Shown: in pieces, positions 51,791 to 59,613 of the stretch
Position numbering within the stretch: position 1 is the first letter of the stretch
Layout: each line of letters starts with the position of its first letter
From: Verrucomicrobiota bacterium
GTDB lineage: Bacteria; Verrucomicrobiota; Verrucomicrobiia; Opitutales; Opitutaceae
Length of the DNA: 64,000 nt
Assembly: GCA_023443455.1 (NCBI GenBank)
Contig: JAEZUE010000037.1
Span: 124,001-188,000 of the forward strand
Reading direction: 5' to 3'
Notes under the pieces: model-generated
Database searches by the model: none
The model's input: the letters and a program-made list of their open reading frames with translations, nothing else
Told to the model about the DNA's origin: nothing
Program-made: the position numbers and the translations under genes

Positions 51791-52947
51791 TCCGGCATCG
51801 TCTCGCGCAGAGTATGCCGAGGCTTCCAACCGAGCTCTCGCTGGAGCTTGGCGGACGAATACCAGGCGCTCCCGGTGAGCTTCGCCAGGGCATCGGAATC
51901 GAACACAAAACGCCGCCCGCGCACATGGCCGATCACGTCCCCCACCCGACCAAACAGGCGCAGAGTCCACCGCGGAATCGTCCACCGCGGCACCTTCCGG
52001 CCTGCGGCCATGCAGATCCAGTCGAAGAGTTGACGAGTCGAGAACGGCTCGTTGTCGGCCACGATGAATACTTGGCCTTTCGCAGCCGGGTGTTCCGCAG
52101 CCAGCAGGGCCGCCGCAATCACGTCGTCCACATGCACCATCGAACGCTTGTTGCCGATTTCGGGCAGCGGCGGAAAGCGCCCGCGCTTCACCGCCACGAT
52201 CATCTTCTCCAGATTGCCCTTCGGCGTGGGCCCGTAGACCAGGCAAGGCCGCAATGCGACCGGATGCGGCACGTAGTTTCCGTCCAGCAACAGCTTCTCT
52301 GCCGCCAGCTTCGACTGACCATAAGGCGTGTCCGGCGGCGCCGAGCACAGCTCGTCCATCGGAGTTGGAACCACAGATGAACACGGATGAACACGGATGT
52401 CCGATCCTTCTCCGTTGCTGCCAACCCTGATTCCCTGAATTCCAGATTCCTCGCTCTGGCTTGCGGTTCCGCCGCTGTCCCCAGCGGCCTTCACCGTGCT
52501 GAACAGCACAAACGCCCGCACGCCGGCGCGCTGGGCGGCTTCGAGCATGCGCCGCGTGCCCTCGGTATTGATCTGGAAATACTCGGCCTCGTCCTGCGCG
52601 ACCTCGGCCAAGGCATGCGCCTTGCCGGCCAGATGGACAATCGTGTCGATCCCCGCCGGCAAATGGATGGGAGCGTCAGAAGTGATGTCGGCGACGATCC
52701 AGTTCGGAGAACCGGTAGACGGTGAACGGTCGACGGTGGACGGTACGCTTGCGGTAGGGTCGTCGCTTGCCGACGCACCGCTTTGTGATCTTCCCGTCCC
52801 CGGAGACGGCGCAGCCGCATCCTCAGGTTTTGCGGCACGCAAAACATCCCGGTCCAACCCGATGACATGCCAGCCGGCGGCCTGCGCAGCGACCGTCATG
52901 CGGCGCCCGATGAAACCGGCCGCACCGGTGATCAAAACAGTCTTCAT
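51754..52947 (-). CDS. NAD-dependent sugar epimerase with in-frame repeat insertions
   Basis: 397 residues. The extended-SDR Rossmann motif VLITGAAGFIGRRMTVAAQA opens the protein; DTIVHLAGKAHALAE, FVLFSTVKAAGD, the catalytic TPYGQSKLAAEKLL and LRPCLVYGPTPKGNLEKMIV follow, as in WbpV/GalE-like epimerases. Relatives are about 320 residues. The excess is two repeat-like inserts: residues about 32-83 (REP-C plus simple repeats) and about 155-200 (a GATGAACACGGATGAACACGG-type repeat). Both leave the frame open and fall in surface-loop-like positions. Whether the enzyme is active is unknown. The reaction is probably epimerisation or reduction of a UDP-HexNAc. Confidence 0.85.
   Translation of the reverse strand: MKTVLITGAAGFIGRRMTVAAQAAGWHVIGLDRDVLRAAKPEDAAAPSPGTGRSQSGASASDDPTASVPSTVDRSPSTGSPNWIVADITSDAPIHLPAGIDTIVHLAGKAHALAEVAQDEAEYFQINTEGTRRMLEAAQRAGVRAFVLFSTVKAAGDSGGTASQSEESGIQGIRVGSNGEGSDIRVHPCSSVVPTPMDELCSAPPDTPYGQSKLAAEKLLLDGNYVPHPVALRPCLVYGPTPKGNLEKMIVAVKRGRFPPLPEIGNKRSMVHVDDVIAAALLAAEHPAAKGQVFIVADNEPFSTRQLFDWICMAAGRKVPRWTIPRWTLRLFGRVGDVIGHVRGRRFVFDSDALAKLTGSAWYSSAKLQRELGWKPRHTLRETMPEVLREVSRRAKP
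52372..52480. repeat. Dispersed-repeat mosaic inserted in the epimerase
   Basis: ACAGATGAACACGGATGAAC followed by ACGGATGTCCGATC; further on, a GCCGCTGTCCCCAGCGGC palindrome. The stretch is translated in frame as residues about 155-190 of the epimerase. The related form ACCGCAGATGCACGCTGATG occurs upstream of the same gene at 52976. Confidence 0.65.
52695..52852. repeat. Second repeat mosaic in the epimerase, including REP-C
   Basis: Contains the simple-type repeat ACGGTGAACGGTCGACGGTG and the REP-C dyad CTCAGGTTTTGCGGCACGCAAAAC at 52822-52848. It is translated in frame as residues about 32-84 of the epimerase, immediately after the first beta-alpha unit of the Rossmann fold. Confidence 0.7.
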
Positions 52948-53272
52948 GATTTCAGGAACCGAGCCGGAATGTTAACCGCAGATGCACGCTGATGAACGCA
53001 GATTGAGACTTAGTAGTTTGAAGTTGGGAGTTGGAAATTGGTCGCGTAGAGGGTCCAACCCCACGCGATTTGAAATTGGGAGTTGGTCGTTCGGCGCCCT
53101 CTGCCGTCCCAACCTGTCACCTTCAACATTCCCACCTTCACACTGCCCGTCTTCCCAGCTTGGCCACAGGTTTTCGCAGATCGCACCGATCCCAAATAAT
53201 CGGAAGCACCGCCGTTCAAAGTTCAGCGTTCTCTGCAAAAAATTCAGATTTCGCGGCACGCGAAACCTTTCG
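52948..53272. repeat. Gene-free repeat region
   Basis: About 325 bp with no gene. It contains ACCGCAGATGCACGCTGATG, two TTGGGAGTTGGAAATTGGTC-like segments, ACCTTCAACATTCCCACCTTC, GCCGTTCAAAGTTCAGCGTTC and a REP-C dyad, ATTTCGCGGCACGCGAAACC, at 53249-53268 next to the toxin stop codon. It resembles a graveyard of dispersed repeats. Confidence 0.6.
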
Positions 53273-53569
53273 TCAGCGAAGCGGCCGCGTGCTCCAGTAC
53301 TCCGGATGCCGGCGAACATGAGCCACGGCCAAAACCCAGATCACCTCCGCCCATTCCACGTAGGCGATGTAGTACGGAAACACTTGGCAGTTGACGCGGC
53401 GATAACCCTTCGGCCTCAACGGCGACACACCGTGGTTTTCGCGCACCCAAGCCAGGTTTCGCCATACTTCGGCCCTGAAACGCTCACCGAGCCCGAGGGC
53501 CAGATCGTCGTAATAGCGACTCGCCTCCTCGATCTCCCGCTCCGCCTCCTCGAGAACTTAGACTCTCAT
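53273..53569 (-). pseudogene. RelE/ParE-type toxin with a nonsense codon at position 4
   Basis: The start overlaps the antitoxin stop (ATGA at 53569-53566), as in type II modules. The frame reads MRV, stop, VLEEAEREIEEASRYYDDLA and continues open to 53273 through VWRNLAWVRENHGVSPLRPK, GYRRVNCQVFPYYIAYVEWA and VIWVLAVAHVRRHPEYW, a clear RelE/ParE fold. The TAA at 53558-53560 would be GAA (Glu) in an intact gene, so one substitution has inactivated the toxin unless an internal start is used. It was too interrupted to appear as a normal ORF. Confidence 0.82.
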
Positions 53570-53802
53570 GAAGGACGCTGCTCAAACCGGGCCATCACTT
53601 CCTCGAGGTCGGCCGCCAGCGCGCGCCCGTCTTTGACGGCCTGAATCCGGGCAGCGATGACTTCATCCCAAGCCGCTTCGGAATCCCCCATGTCCCCATT
53701 CTCACGTTCATCGGAAAGATCGAGGAGAATCCGGGCCAAGGTCAGGCGCTTACCGGCAGGCAACTCCAAGGCCTCTCTGGCAAATTCGGCAAGGGCTTTC
53801 AT
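53566..53802 (-). CDS. Addiction-module antitoxin
   Basis: 78 residues beginning MKALAEFAREALELPAGKRL with the LARILLDLSDE segment and ending EEVMARFEQRP, the pattern of small addiction-module proteins paired with RelE/ParE toxins (TIGR02574-like). The C-terminal helix (AADLEEVMARFEQ) would wrap the toxin. The ATG at 53802 gives the family's usual length. The downstream toxin is mutated, so this antitoxin may have no local partner. Confidence 0.8.
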   Translation of the reverse strand: MKALAEFAREALELPAGKRLTLARILLDLSDERENGDMGDSEAAWDEVIAARIQAVKDGRALAADLEEVMARFEQRPS

Positions 53803-53900
53803 GTTGAGCCAAGCTGTGTGACGCACCCGAAACGTCAATGTCCGGAATTCCCGTGCCGCCCGGCTCGTTTTTGTGACTTCTCGTGCCTTTTGGTGGCCGC

Positions 53901-53932
53901 AGCCTCAGGTTTCGCGCCCCGCGAAACCTTCC
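53901..53932. repeat. REP-C palindrome at the glycosyltransferase 3' end
   Basis: CCTCAGGTTTCGCGCCCCGCGAAACCTTCC, a dyad flanking CGCCCCG, ending at the glycosyltransferase stop codon (53932). Confidence 0.85.
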
Positions 53933-55314
53933 TACAACGCTTCGAGCAGCTCCCGCCAGCGAACAGCCAACACGCGCTGATCGTAGCACTCCCGCGCGGC
54001 ACGCCAGGCGTTGCGGCGCTTGGCGAGGACCTCGTCGGCCTGCGAGGGCAAGGATTCCAGCAGGGTCCGCAGACCGGCGGCATCACCGGGAGCGACCACC
54101 CAGCCGCAGTCATGCGCGAGCACCGTGTCGGCCAAGTCGGACTCGCGCGGACACACCGCCAGGATCGCCTGCCCGGCCGCCATTGCGCTGTAGGTCTTGC
54201 TCGGCATCACGATGCCTTCGGCGCCCGGCTTCATCGTCACCAGCGCCACATCGGCCGCGGCCATGGCGGTGAGCCACTCCGCTTCCGGGAGACTGCCGCC
54301 AAGGGTCAGGCAGGGAGCCGTGTCCCCTGCTCCCAGCTTGGTCGTGAGCTCCGCAAAACCCGCCCCGTTGCCGCGAAACGAAAGATGCACCCCATCCGGC
54401 ACACCGGCGCTCACCGCACCTACGAGTGTGTCCACATCGTGCATGCGCCCGAGGTTGCCGCAGTAGAGCACCGACACTATTGGGGCGGCCCCGCCAGGTC
54501 TGAGCCCGGCCGCAGGCGCATCCGCCCCAGCATCGCCTGCAAGCAGGCTCCTACCTCCGCTCTTTGTGTTCTTTGCGGTTAACTCCTCCGAATTGCAGGT
54601 ATCTCGTTTCCGCTCTGTCGGCTCCTTGTCCGCAAACGGCGCGGCATCGCAGCCGACCGGGATCACCACGCCCCGCGGAATCGGACCAAACTGGACTTCC
54701 GCATAGGCCAGCAATTTCTCGCCCAGGAAGACGTTCGCGGCCGCGCCGTCGAACATCGCCCGCACCCATTTGCGCAACAGCCGCTCGCCCAGCGAACCGC
54801 GCTTCAGCTTGCCGGCCAACACCAGCACATCCGGAAACAGGTCGAACATCCAGTGCACCACCGGAATACCCCGTTTGCGCGCCGCGCGCATCGCGACCCA
54901 AGGAGCAAAGAAGGTGTTCGTGCAGACCACCAAGGCGAGCGGAGCGCCCTCGCGTCGCACCCGCCGGCGCAACTGCAACGGGTAGCCCACATAGCAGCGC
55001 CACCGCATGCCGAGCCGGGCCCACGTGCCCCGCGCCTGCCGGTAGGCCGACTCCGTCACCGCGAAACGCTGGCAAGCGGAGCCGTTGAAGGTAGGAAGGT
55101 AGAAAGGTGCGAAGGTACAGCCCGCCCCATTCTCCTTTTCTCCCTCATCTTGGCAGGTTCCTGGCTCAGCGCCTCCGCTCTTCGCCACTTTCCCACCTTC
55201 AACCTTTTCACCTTCTACCGTGGCGGCTACGCCGCCGCCGCCCAGCTCGCGCACGAGCCCCTTCAGGAAGGTGCCGTACTCGACCGAGGACCAGAATTCG
55301 GTGTCTTCAACCAT
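53932..55314 (-). CDS. GT4 glycosyltransferase (WbuB-like) with in-frame repeat insertions
   Basis: 460 residues, GT-B fold. The N-terminal domain has FFAPWVAMRAARKRGIPVVH and WMFDLFPDVLVLAGKL; the C-terminal donor domain has VSVLYCGNLGRMHDVDTLVG, the EX7E-type region MKPGAEGIVMPSKTYSAMAA and ILAVCPRESDLADTVL. Two unusual stretches carry dispersed repeats: residues about 30-80 (EGEKVEGGKVAKSGG through TFAPFYLPTFNG) and about 235-275 (TAKNTKSGGRSLLAGDAGAD), the latter translating a REP-A unit. Relatives are about 400 residues. It likely adds a sugar to the lipid-linked repeat unit. The next gene ends 6 bp upstream. Confidence 0.85.
   Translation of the reverse strand: MVEDTEFWSSVEYGTFLKGLVRELGGGGVAATVEGEKVEGGKVAKSGGAEPGTCQDEGEKENGAGCTFAPFYLPTFNGSACQRFAVTESAYRQARGTWARLGMRWRCYVGYPLQLRRRVRREGAPLALVVCTNTFFAPWVAMRAARKRGIPVVHWMFDLFPDVLVLAGKLKRGSLGERLLRKWVRAMFDGAAANVFLGEKLLAYAEVQFGPIPRGVVIPVGCDAAPFADKEPTERKRDTCNSEELTAKNTKSGGRSLLAGDAGADAPAAGLRPGGAAPIVSVLYCGNLGRMHDVDTLVGAVSAGVPDGVHLSFRGNGAGFAELTTKLGAGDTAPCLTLGGSLPEAEWLTAMAAADVALVTMKPGAEGIVMPSKTYSAMAAGQAILAVCPRESDLADTVLAHDCGWVVAPGDAAGLRTLLESLPSQADEVLAKRRNAWRAARECYDQRVLAVRWRELLEAL
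54531..54554. repeat. REP-A copy inside the glycosyltransferase gene
   Basis: CATCGCCTGCAAGCAGGCTC then CTAC: a full REP-A unit translated as RSLLAGD, next to an AACCGCAAAGAACACAAAGA-type repeat (54563-54584). Orientation and frame differ from the ATPase copies. Confidence 0.9.
55090..55230. repeat. Repeat mosaic in the 5' part of the glycosyltransferase
   Basis: AGGTAGGAAGGTAGAAAGGTG on one side and CACTTTCCCACCTTCAACC then TTTTCACCTTC on the other form imperfect inverted arms around 55085-55215. Similar CACCTTCAACATTCCCACCTTC sequence occurs at 53120. Translated in frame as residues about 30-78. Confidence 0.6.
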
Positions 55315-55320
55315 TCGAGA

Positions 55321-55872
55321 TTACCGTTCCGAAACTTGACGTGCAGGATTTCCGGCCATGACGGCTCGAGGAGGTACATTCTTTGTGACAACCGCTCGAG
55401 CCCCCACCACCGCAAGTCGCCCAACGGTGACGCCGGAGCCGATAAACGCGTCCGTGCAGATCCAGCAGTCCGACTCGACCACAATGGGCTTGTTGGTGAA
55501 GGGCAAATGGGGCTGACGATGATCGTGATTGCCGGCGCAGAGGTGCGCATTTTGTGAAACTATGCAGCGGTCACCAATCATCACCTCAGCCAGGTTGTAG
55601 ATGCGCACATCCCAAGCGATCGAGACCTCGTCGCCGATCCGTAGCTTCCACGGTGCAAAGATCCGGGCTGAAGGATAGATCCTCACTCCGATTCCGATTT
55701 GCGCACCGAAGCCCCGGAGCATGAGATTGCGCCAACCATACAGGTGCCGCGGGCTATAACGGAACAACGGCGCCAGTGCGGCCCAAAAGATTCGGCGGGC
55801 GAAATCGGCTTTGCTGTATAAGCCGAACGGAGTGGATCGATGGGCAACAATGTCGTGTCTTTCAATAGCCAT
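55321..55872 (-). CDS. WcaF-like hexapeptide acetyltransferase
   Basis: 183 residues of left-handed beta-helix type: IGIGVRIYPSARIFAPWKLR, IGDEVSIAWDVRIYNLAEVM, IGDRCIVSQNAHLCAGNHDH and VVESDCWICTDAFIGSGVTV, ending VVTKNVPPRAVMAGNPARQV. The His in NHDH is in the usual catalytic position. It acetylates a sugar hydroxyl in the growing polysaccharide, as WcaF does in colanic acid. Gaps to both neighbours are under 10 bp. Confidence 0.9.
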   Translation of the reverse strand: MAIERHDIVAHRSTPFGLYSKADFARRIFWAALAPLFRYSPRHLYGWRNLMLRGFGAQIGIGVRIYPSARIFAPWKLRIGDEVSIAWDVRIYNLAEVMIGDRCIVSQNAHLCAGNHDHRQPHLPFTNKPIVVESDCWICTDAFIGSGVTVGRLAVVGARAVVTKNVPPRAVMAGNPARQVSER

Positions 55873-55879
55873 GGGATTT

Positions 55880-57064
55880 CTAGTCAGCGAGAAGGTCCGC
55901 CGGTAGCGCCTCGCGCCGGATCACCGATTGATACACACGCATGAAGTTTGCGGCTATTGTGTTCCAATCGAACCGCTCGCGCACCAAGTACTGGCCAACC
56001 AGCCCCATCATCACACGCTCGCTGTCCCCGAGTCGGACCAATTCGAGGATCGCGGCCGCAATGCTGGAAGGGCGCGGTTCGCAACACAAAGCCGCGCCGC
56101 ACTCCACCCCTTCTGGCAGGTTGCAAGCCGGAGTAATGACTGCCGGCAAGCCGTAGGACCACGCCTCCAGCACCGACATCGGTAGACCCTCACTGAATGA
56201 AGGTAACACAAAGCCATCAGCCTGCGAAAGGGCCGCCGCCTTCTGTTCGCCGAGGAGGGGCCCACAGAAACAGACCGAGTCGGCGAAGCCTTCGACCTCG
56301 GCAAATTGGCGCAGGTCGGCCTGGATGCCGGATTCGTCCCACCCGGCAATAGCCAAACCCCAATCGCGGGCAGGACCGTTATGCGCCTGAACGTCTCTCC
56401 ACGCGCTAAACAGTTCCTTGAGTCCTTTCTTGGGATGCAACCGCGCCATGAAGAGCAGAATCTTGGATCGACCGGCAACCCTATGTTCCGCCCATGGAGC
56501 GGGCCCAGATGGCCGAGGCGGATCTATCTCGACCCCGTTGGGCAGCACCACAATCGGCCCCCTCAGGCCGTACGCACGGATGGATTGGGCCTCTGCGGGA
56601 TTGAGCGCGTGCACCACAGTCGCGCGCTGCAGTTGCTCGTCCTGAAATATCCGGGCAACGAACCGCTTCTTTAGCCCGGAGAGCGCGAGCGCCCACGGGT
56701 CAAGCATTCCATGCGGTGAAACTACCATCGGTACGTCGTGTTTACGATGAGTGCGTAGCGCCGCAGCGGACATATAGGTCCAAAGCCCATGGCTGTGGAT
56801 GAGGTCCGGGGCGAACGCCGCGAGCGCAGGCTGGAACCGCGGCGAATACCCGAACACTCGCGGTGGCCACGGATCAAAAGCTGAGACCTTCACGTCGCCC
56901 CATAGCGGCCGATCCTCCTCGGTTCGCGGATCACGGTAACCGAACACCTGCAGCTTTGCATCCTCCAAATGCTGGAGCCGCGGCAGAAGAGCCGTCAGCA
57001 CAAAAAACACCCCACCGTTCAGCCTGGATGTATAGGTGGTGAGTTCGGCTATACGGGTACTCAT
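55880..57064 (-). CDS. GT4 family glycosyltransferase
   Basis: 394 residues, GT-B fold. N-terminal acceptor domain: TTYTSRLNGGVFFVLTALLP and LIHSHGLWTYMSAAALRTHR. C-terminal donor domain: ILLFMARLHPKKGLKELFSA, GLAIAGWDESG and the EX7E motif FSEGLPMSVLEAWSYGLPAV. Retaining transferase using a nucleotide sugar at the cytoplasmic face; the sugar is unknown. The start overlaps the stop of the upstream glycosyltransferase (ATGA). Confidence 0.92.
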   Translation of the reverse strand: MSTRIAELTTYTSRLNGGVFFVLTALLPRLQHLEDAKLQVFGYRDPRTEEDRPLWGDVKVSAFDPWPPRVFGYSPRFQPALAAFAPDLIHSHGLWTYMSAAALRTHRKHDVPMVVSPHGMLDPWALALSGLKKRFVARIFQDEQLQRATVVHALNPAEAQSIRAYGLRGPIVVLPNGVEIDPPRPSGPAPWAEHRVAGRSKILLFMARLHPKKGLKELFSAWRDVQAHNGPARDWGLAIAGWDESGIQADLRQFAEVEGFADSVCFCGPLLGEQKAAALSQADGFVLPSFSEGLPMSVLEAWSYGLPAVITPACNLPEGVECGAALCCEPRPSSIAAAILELVRLGDSERVMMGLVGQYLVRERFDWNTIAANFMRVYQSVIRREALPADLLAD

Positions 57065-58275
57065 GATGGAAAACTCCCACTTCGGGCTTCACGCAAAACC
57101 ATTGCCAACTGCGTAGTCACCGCGTCCCAAGTAAACTGCGCAGCGGAAAGGGCACGGTTTCGGTCTCCAATCTGGCACGCACTAGCGTCGTCACCAAGCA
57201 GGCGGAGGAGAGAGACTACGATAGATTTCTCGTTTCTAGGGGGAACCGAATATCCGTTCAGCCCGTCACTGAGAACATCGCCGACTCCGCCATCTTGGCC
57301 CCAAACAATTGAACACCCAGCGGAAAGTGCTTCCATGTAAACCACCGCGAACGGCTCGTTCCAACTCGGCAGAGCAAAGACCCGAGAATTCCTCATCTCC
57401 TCAAGAACTAAATCGTGAGAAAGATAGCCCAACAATTCGACGGATGCTTCCAGCCCGAGTTCGCGCCGAATTCTGTCCAGCGTCGGTTTCTCCGGCCCGT
57501 CACCCGCGATGCGCAATTTCGCGTCCGGAAAACGTTTCACCACTTCGGCCCAAGCGCGCAACAACACTGCGAACCCCTTCCGCTCGACGAGCATGCCTAC
57601 CCCAAAAACGGTCCTTCCGCGTGCTCCGGCTAGTTTCACCGTTCCTGGGTCACGTGGCAAATTAGATCCGTTATATAGGATACCAATCCGTGCTCCCGGA
57701 GCAATCCGCTGAAGGTCGGTGGCCATCTTGCAACTCACGACCAGCATTCCCGCCGCCTTTCTCCCAACCTCGCCGAAATATTGTCGCCTACGCGGAAAAC
57801 GTTCACACATTTCCATGTCACCATAGGAATGATCCTGTGTGACAAACGGCACATCTAGCGCCTTGCTAAGGCGCATGGCTACCCCGCCATTTACGCAAGT
57901 ATGGTGTGCAAATATCACGTCGGGACCATACGCCCGGGCCATCGCCAAAATGCGACGGCCAGAGAACCGCCACGCCAAACTGAGCCAGCGATCCGGGTTC
58001 CGGTGATACGCTTTGAAAAGAGGCCCAATCGAGTAAAGTGGCCACCGCGGATAGCGCACTGTCAGATTGTCCCAGCGATGGACCAGCGGGCAGTTCGCGT
58101 ATGCTCGGTAACCGGGGGACATGAACGGTAGATCCGGCAACCACGGAGTCAGCGATATAACCTCGACATCGCAGCCGTCCTGACGCTGCAACGCTTTCGC
58201 CTGATCCAGAGCCCAAGTACCCAACAACGGGTTTCCTGGCTTCGGGAAATAGGAGGCAAGAATCAGCACTTTCAT
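57061..58275 (-). CDS. GT4 family glycosyltransferase
   Basis: 404 residues. N-terminal MKVLILASYFPKPGNPLLGT is the typical GT4 start, with GPDVIFAHHTCVNGGVAMRL in the acceptor domain. The donor domain shows TVFGVGMLVERKGFAVLLRA, KLRIAGDGPEKPTLDRIRRE and the EX7E region NEPFAVVYMEALSAGCSIVW. Base composition is lower in GC than the genes before 54 kb. The polymerase gene ends 13 bp upstream. Confidence 0.92.
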   Translation of the reverse strand: MKVLILASYFPKPGNPLLGTWALDQAKALQRQDGCDVEVISLTPWLPDLPFMSPGYRAYANCPLVHRWDNLTVRYPRWPLYSIGPLFKAYHRNPDRWLSLAWRFSGRRILAMARAYGPDVIFAHHTCVNGGVAMRLSKALDVPFVTQDHSYGDMEMCERFPRRRQYFGEVGRKAAGMLVVSCKMATDLQRIAPGARIGILYNGSNLPRDPGTVKLAGARGRTVFGVGMLVERKGFAVLLRAWAEVVKRFPDAKLRIAGDGPEKPTLDRIRRELGLEASVELLGYLSHDLVLEEMRNSRVFALPSWNEPFAVVYMEALSAGCSIVWGQDGGVGDVLSDGLNGYSVPPRNEKSIVVSLLRLLGDDASACQIGDRNRALSAAQFTWDAVTTQLAMVLREARSGSFPS

Positions 58276-58288
58276 GGCGAGGTATCAA

Positions 58289-59605
58289 TCAGGTCGCCCG
58301 CCACCGGGACCCACTACCGCGATGGGCCGCATTATCCCTATGACCCAAGCCGTGCGAAGTGTGATTCGGAGCGGGGGGAATCGCCCGTTTGGGAGACCCA
58401 AGAAAGTACCCAAAGCCGAGCCACAGTACCCGATTCATTTCAAGCGACATACTTGTCATGCTTTGGAGATAGGCGAAGACGAAGACAGAAAATAGAACAA
58501 TACTCTCCCAGTCCGGATCGCGCCGAGTTCTCCAAACGTGCAACAGAATCCTCGAAAACAGAAGCAATGATAGCAAAGCAAAAACCAGTCCAACTAGGCC
58601 GAAACGGGCATACAACTCTATATATTGATTATGGGGGTAGCCTGCATAGCCGGCCTCTCCAAATGGCCACGCCACCTGCGGATGCCGGGTATAGTAACCC
58701 CACATCAATTCCCTGGCATTGGTTGAGATATCCGCTTCACCCTCCGTGATCGAGTAGTAGAGGCTCTGTGAGCGTTTCACCAAAACATCAACCCGCTCCA
58801 GCGCATCCCCGCCGCCTTTCGCAAGAACAAACCCTCCCAAACCCGCAATCGCAAGAGCGCCGCCGAGTAGCGTCAACTGCTTGGCGCCGGCAAGAACTCT
58901 TCGAGCCAATATCGGCGCAAAGACTAAAGCGGTTACCAACACCCAGATTACCGCGCCCCGCGATCCCGAGGTGGCAACCATCAATGCGGACAAGCCCGCC
59001 CCTACCCCGAAAACAGCTCGAGGAATCATTCGATTAGCGCCGATCATGAGCACAGAATAACCCGTGAAGAGAACCGAGTTATAGTAAGCAACCGAGATCG
59101 GGTTCAACTCGGTGTCCCCATAAGATCGCTCCGCTCCAGAAACGCCGACGCTCCCGAGAAACCGCCACATAAAGAAGAGACAAACAATCGAAACGATGGC
59201 CGCAGGCACCAAGGCCCATCCCGAAAAACCACGAACCGAGTTCACTCTGGCGTTTCCCAACGCGTAACCGGCAAACAACAAAGCGATGCAAACTGCGTGG
59301 AACACCGGCACCGGAAACTCGAAAAGATCCTGCTTCAGGGCCCACGCCTGCATGGCCAGCAATGCAGCGCCCATCGCAACAGCCGCGCCTCGAACAATAT
59401 CACGGCCACGAAGAGCCTTTGCCCCAAGAGCGGCTGCCCCAACTATGGATAAGAAGCCTAGAAGCAACATCGCATAGCGCGCAATATTGCTCCCAGTGGC
59501 AAAGTACGCGCCGTGGCTGCTGCTTAATAGCAAGATTCCACTAGTGGCGAAAGTAAACCGCCAGTCTACCGTGCTGCTCTCGGATTTCGTTCTATGCGAG
59601 TGCAT
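58289..59605 (-). CDS. O-antigen polymerase/ligase-like membrane protein (Wzy-like)
   Basis: 438 residues with about eleven to twelve hydrophobic segments and a large periplasmic loop near the C-terminus (GEADISTNARELMWGYYTRH then PQVAWPFGEAGYAGYPHNQY), the feature of the Wzy/WaaL O-antigen ligase family; PHNQYIELYARFGLVGLVFA is the family's conserved block. In an O-unit locus with a flippase it most likely acts as the Wzy polymerase. The ATG at 59605, 8 bp after the upstream stop, was preferred to the in-frame extension to 59734. Confidence 0.88.
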   Translation of the reverse strand: MHSHRTKSESSTVDWRFTFATSGILLLSSSHGAYFATGSNIARYAMLLLGFLSIVGAAALGAKALRGRDIVRGAAVAMGAALLAMQAWALKQDLFEFPVPVFHAVCIALLFAGYALGNARVNSVRGFSGWALVPAAIVSIVCLFFMWRFLGSVGVSGAERSYGDTELNPISVAYYNSVLFTGYSVLMIGANRMIPRAVFGVGAGLSALMVATSGSRGAVIWVLVTALVFAPILARRVLAGAKQLTLLGGALAIAGLGGFVLAKGGGDALERVDVLVKRSQSLYYSITEGEADISTNARELMWGYYTRHPQVAWPFGEAGYAGYPHNQYIELYARFGLVGLVFALLSLLLFSRILLHVWRTRRDPDWESIVLFSVFVFAYLQSMTSMSLEMNRVLWLGFGYFLGSPKRAIPPAPNHTSHGLGHRDNAAHRGSGSRWRAT

Positions 59606-59613
59606 ACTGTTGC

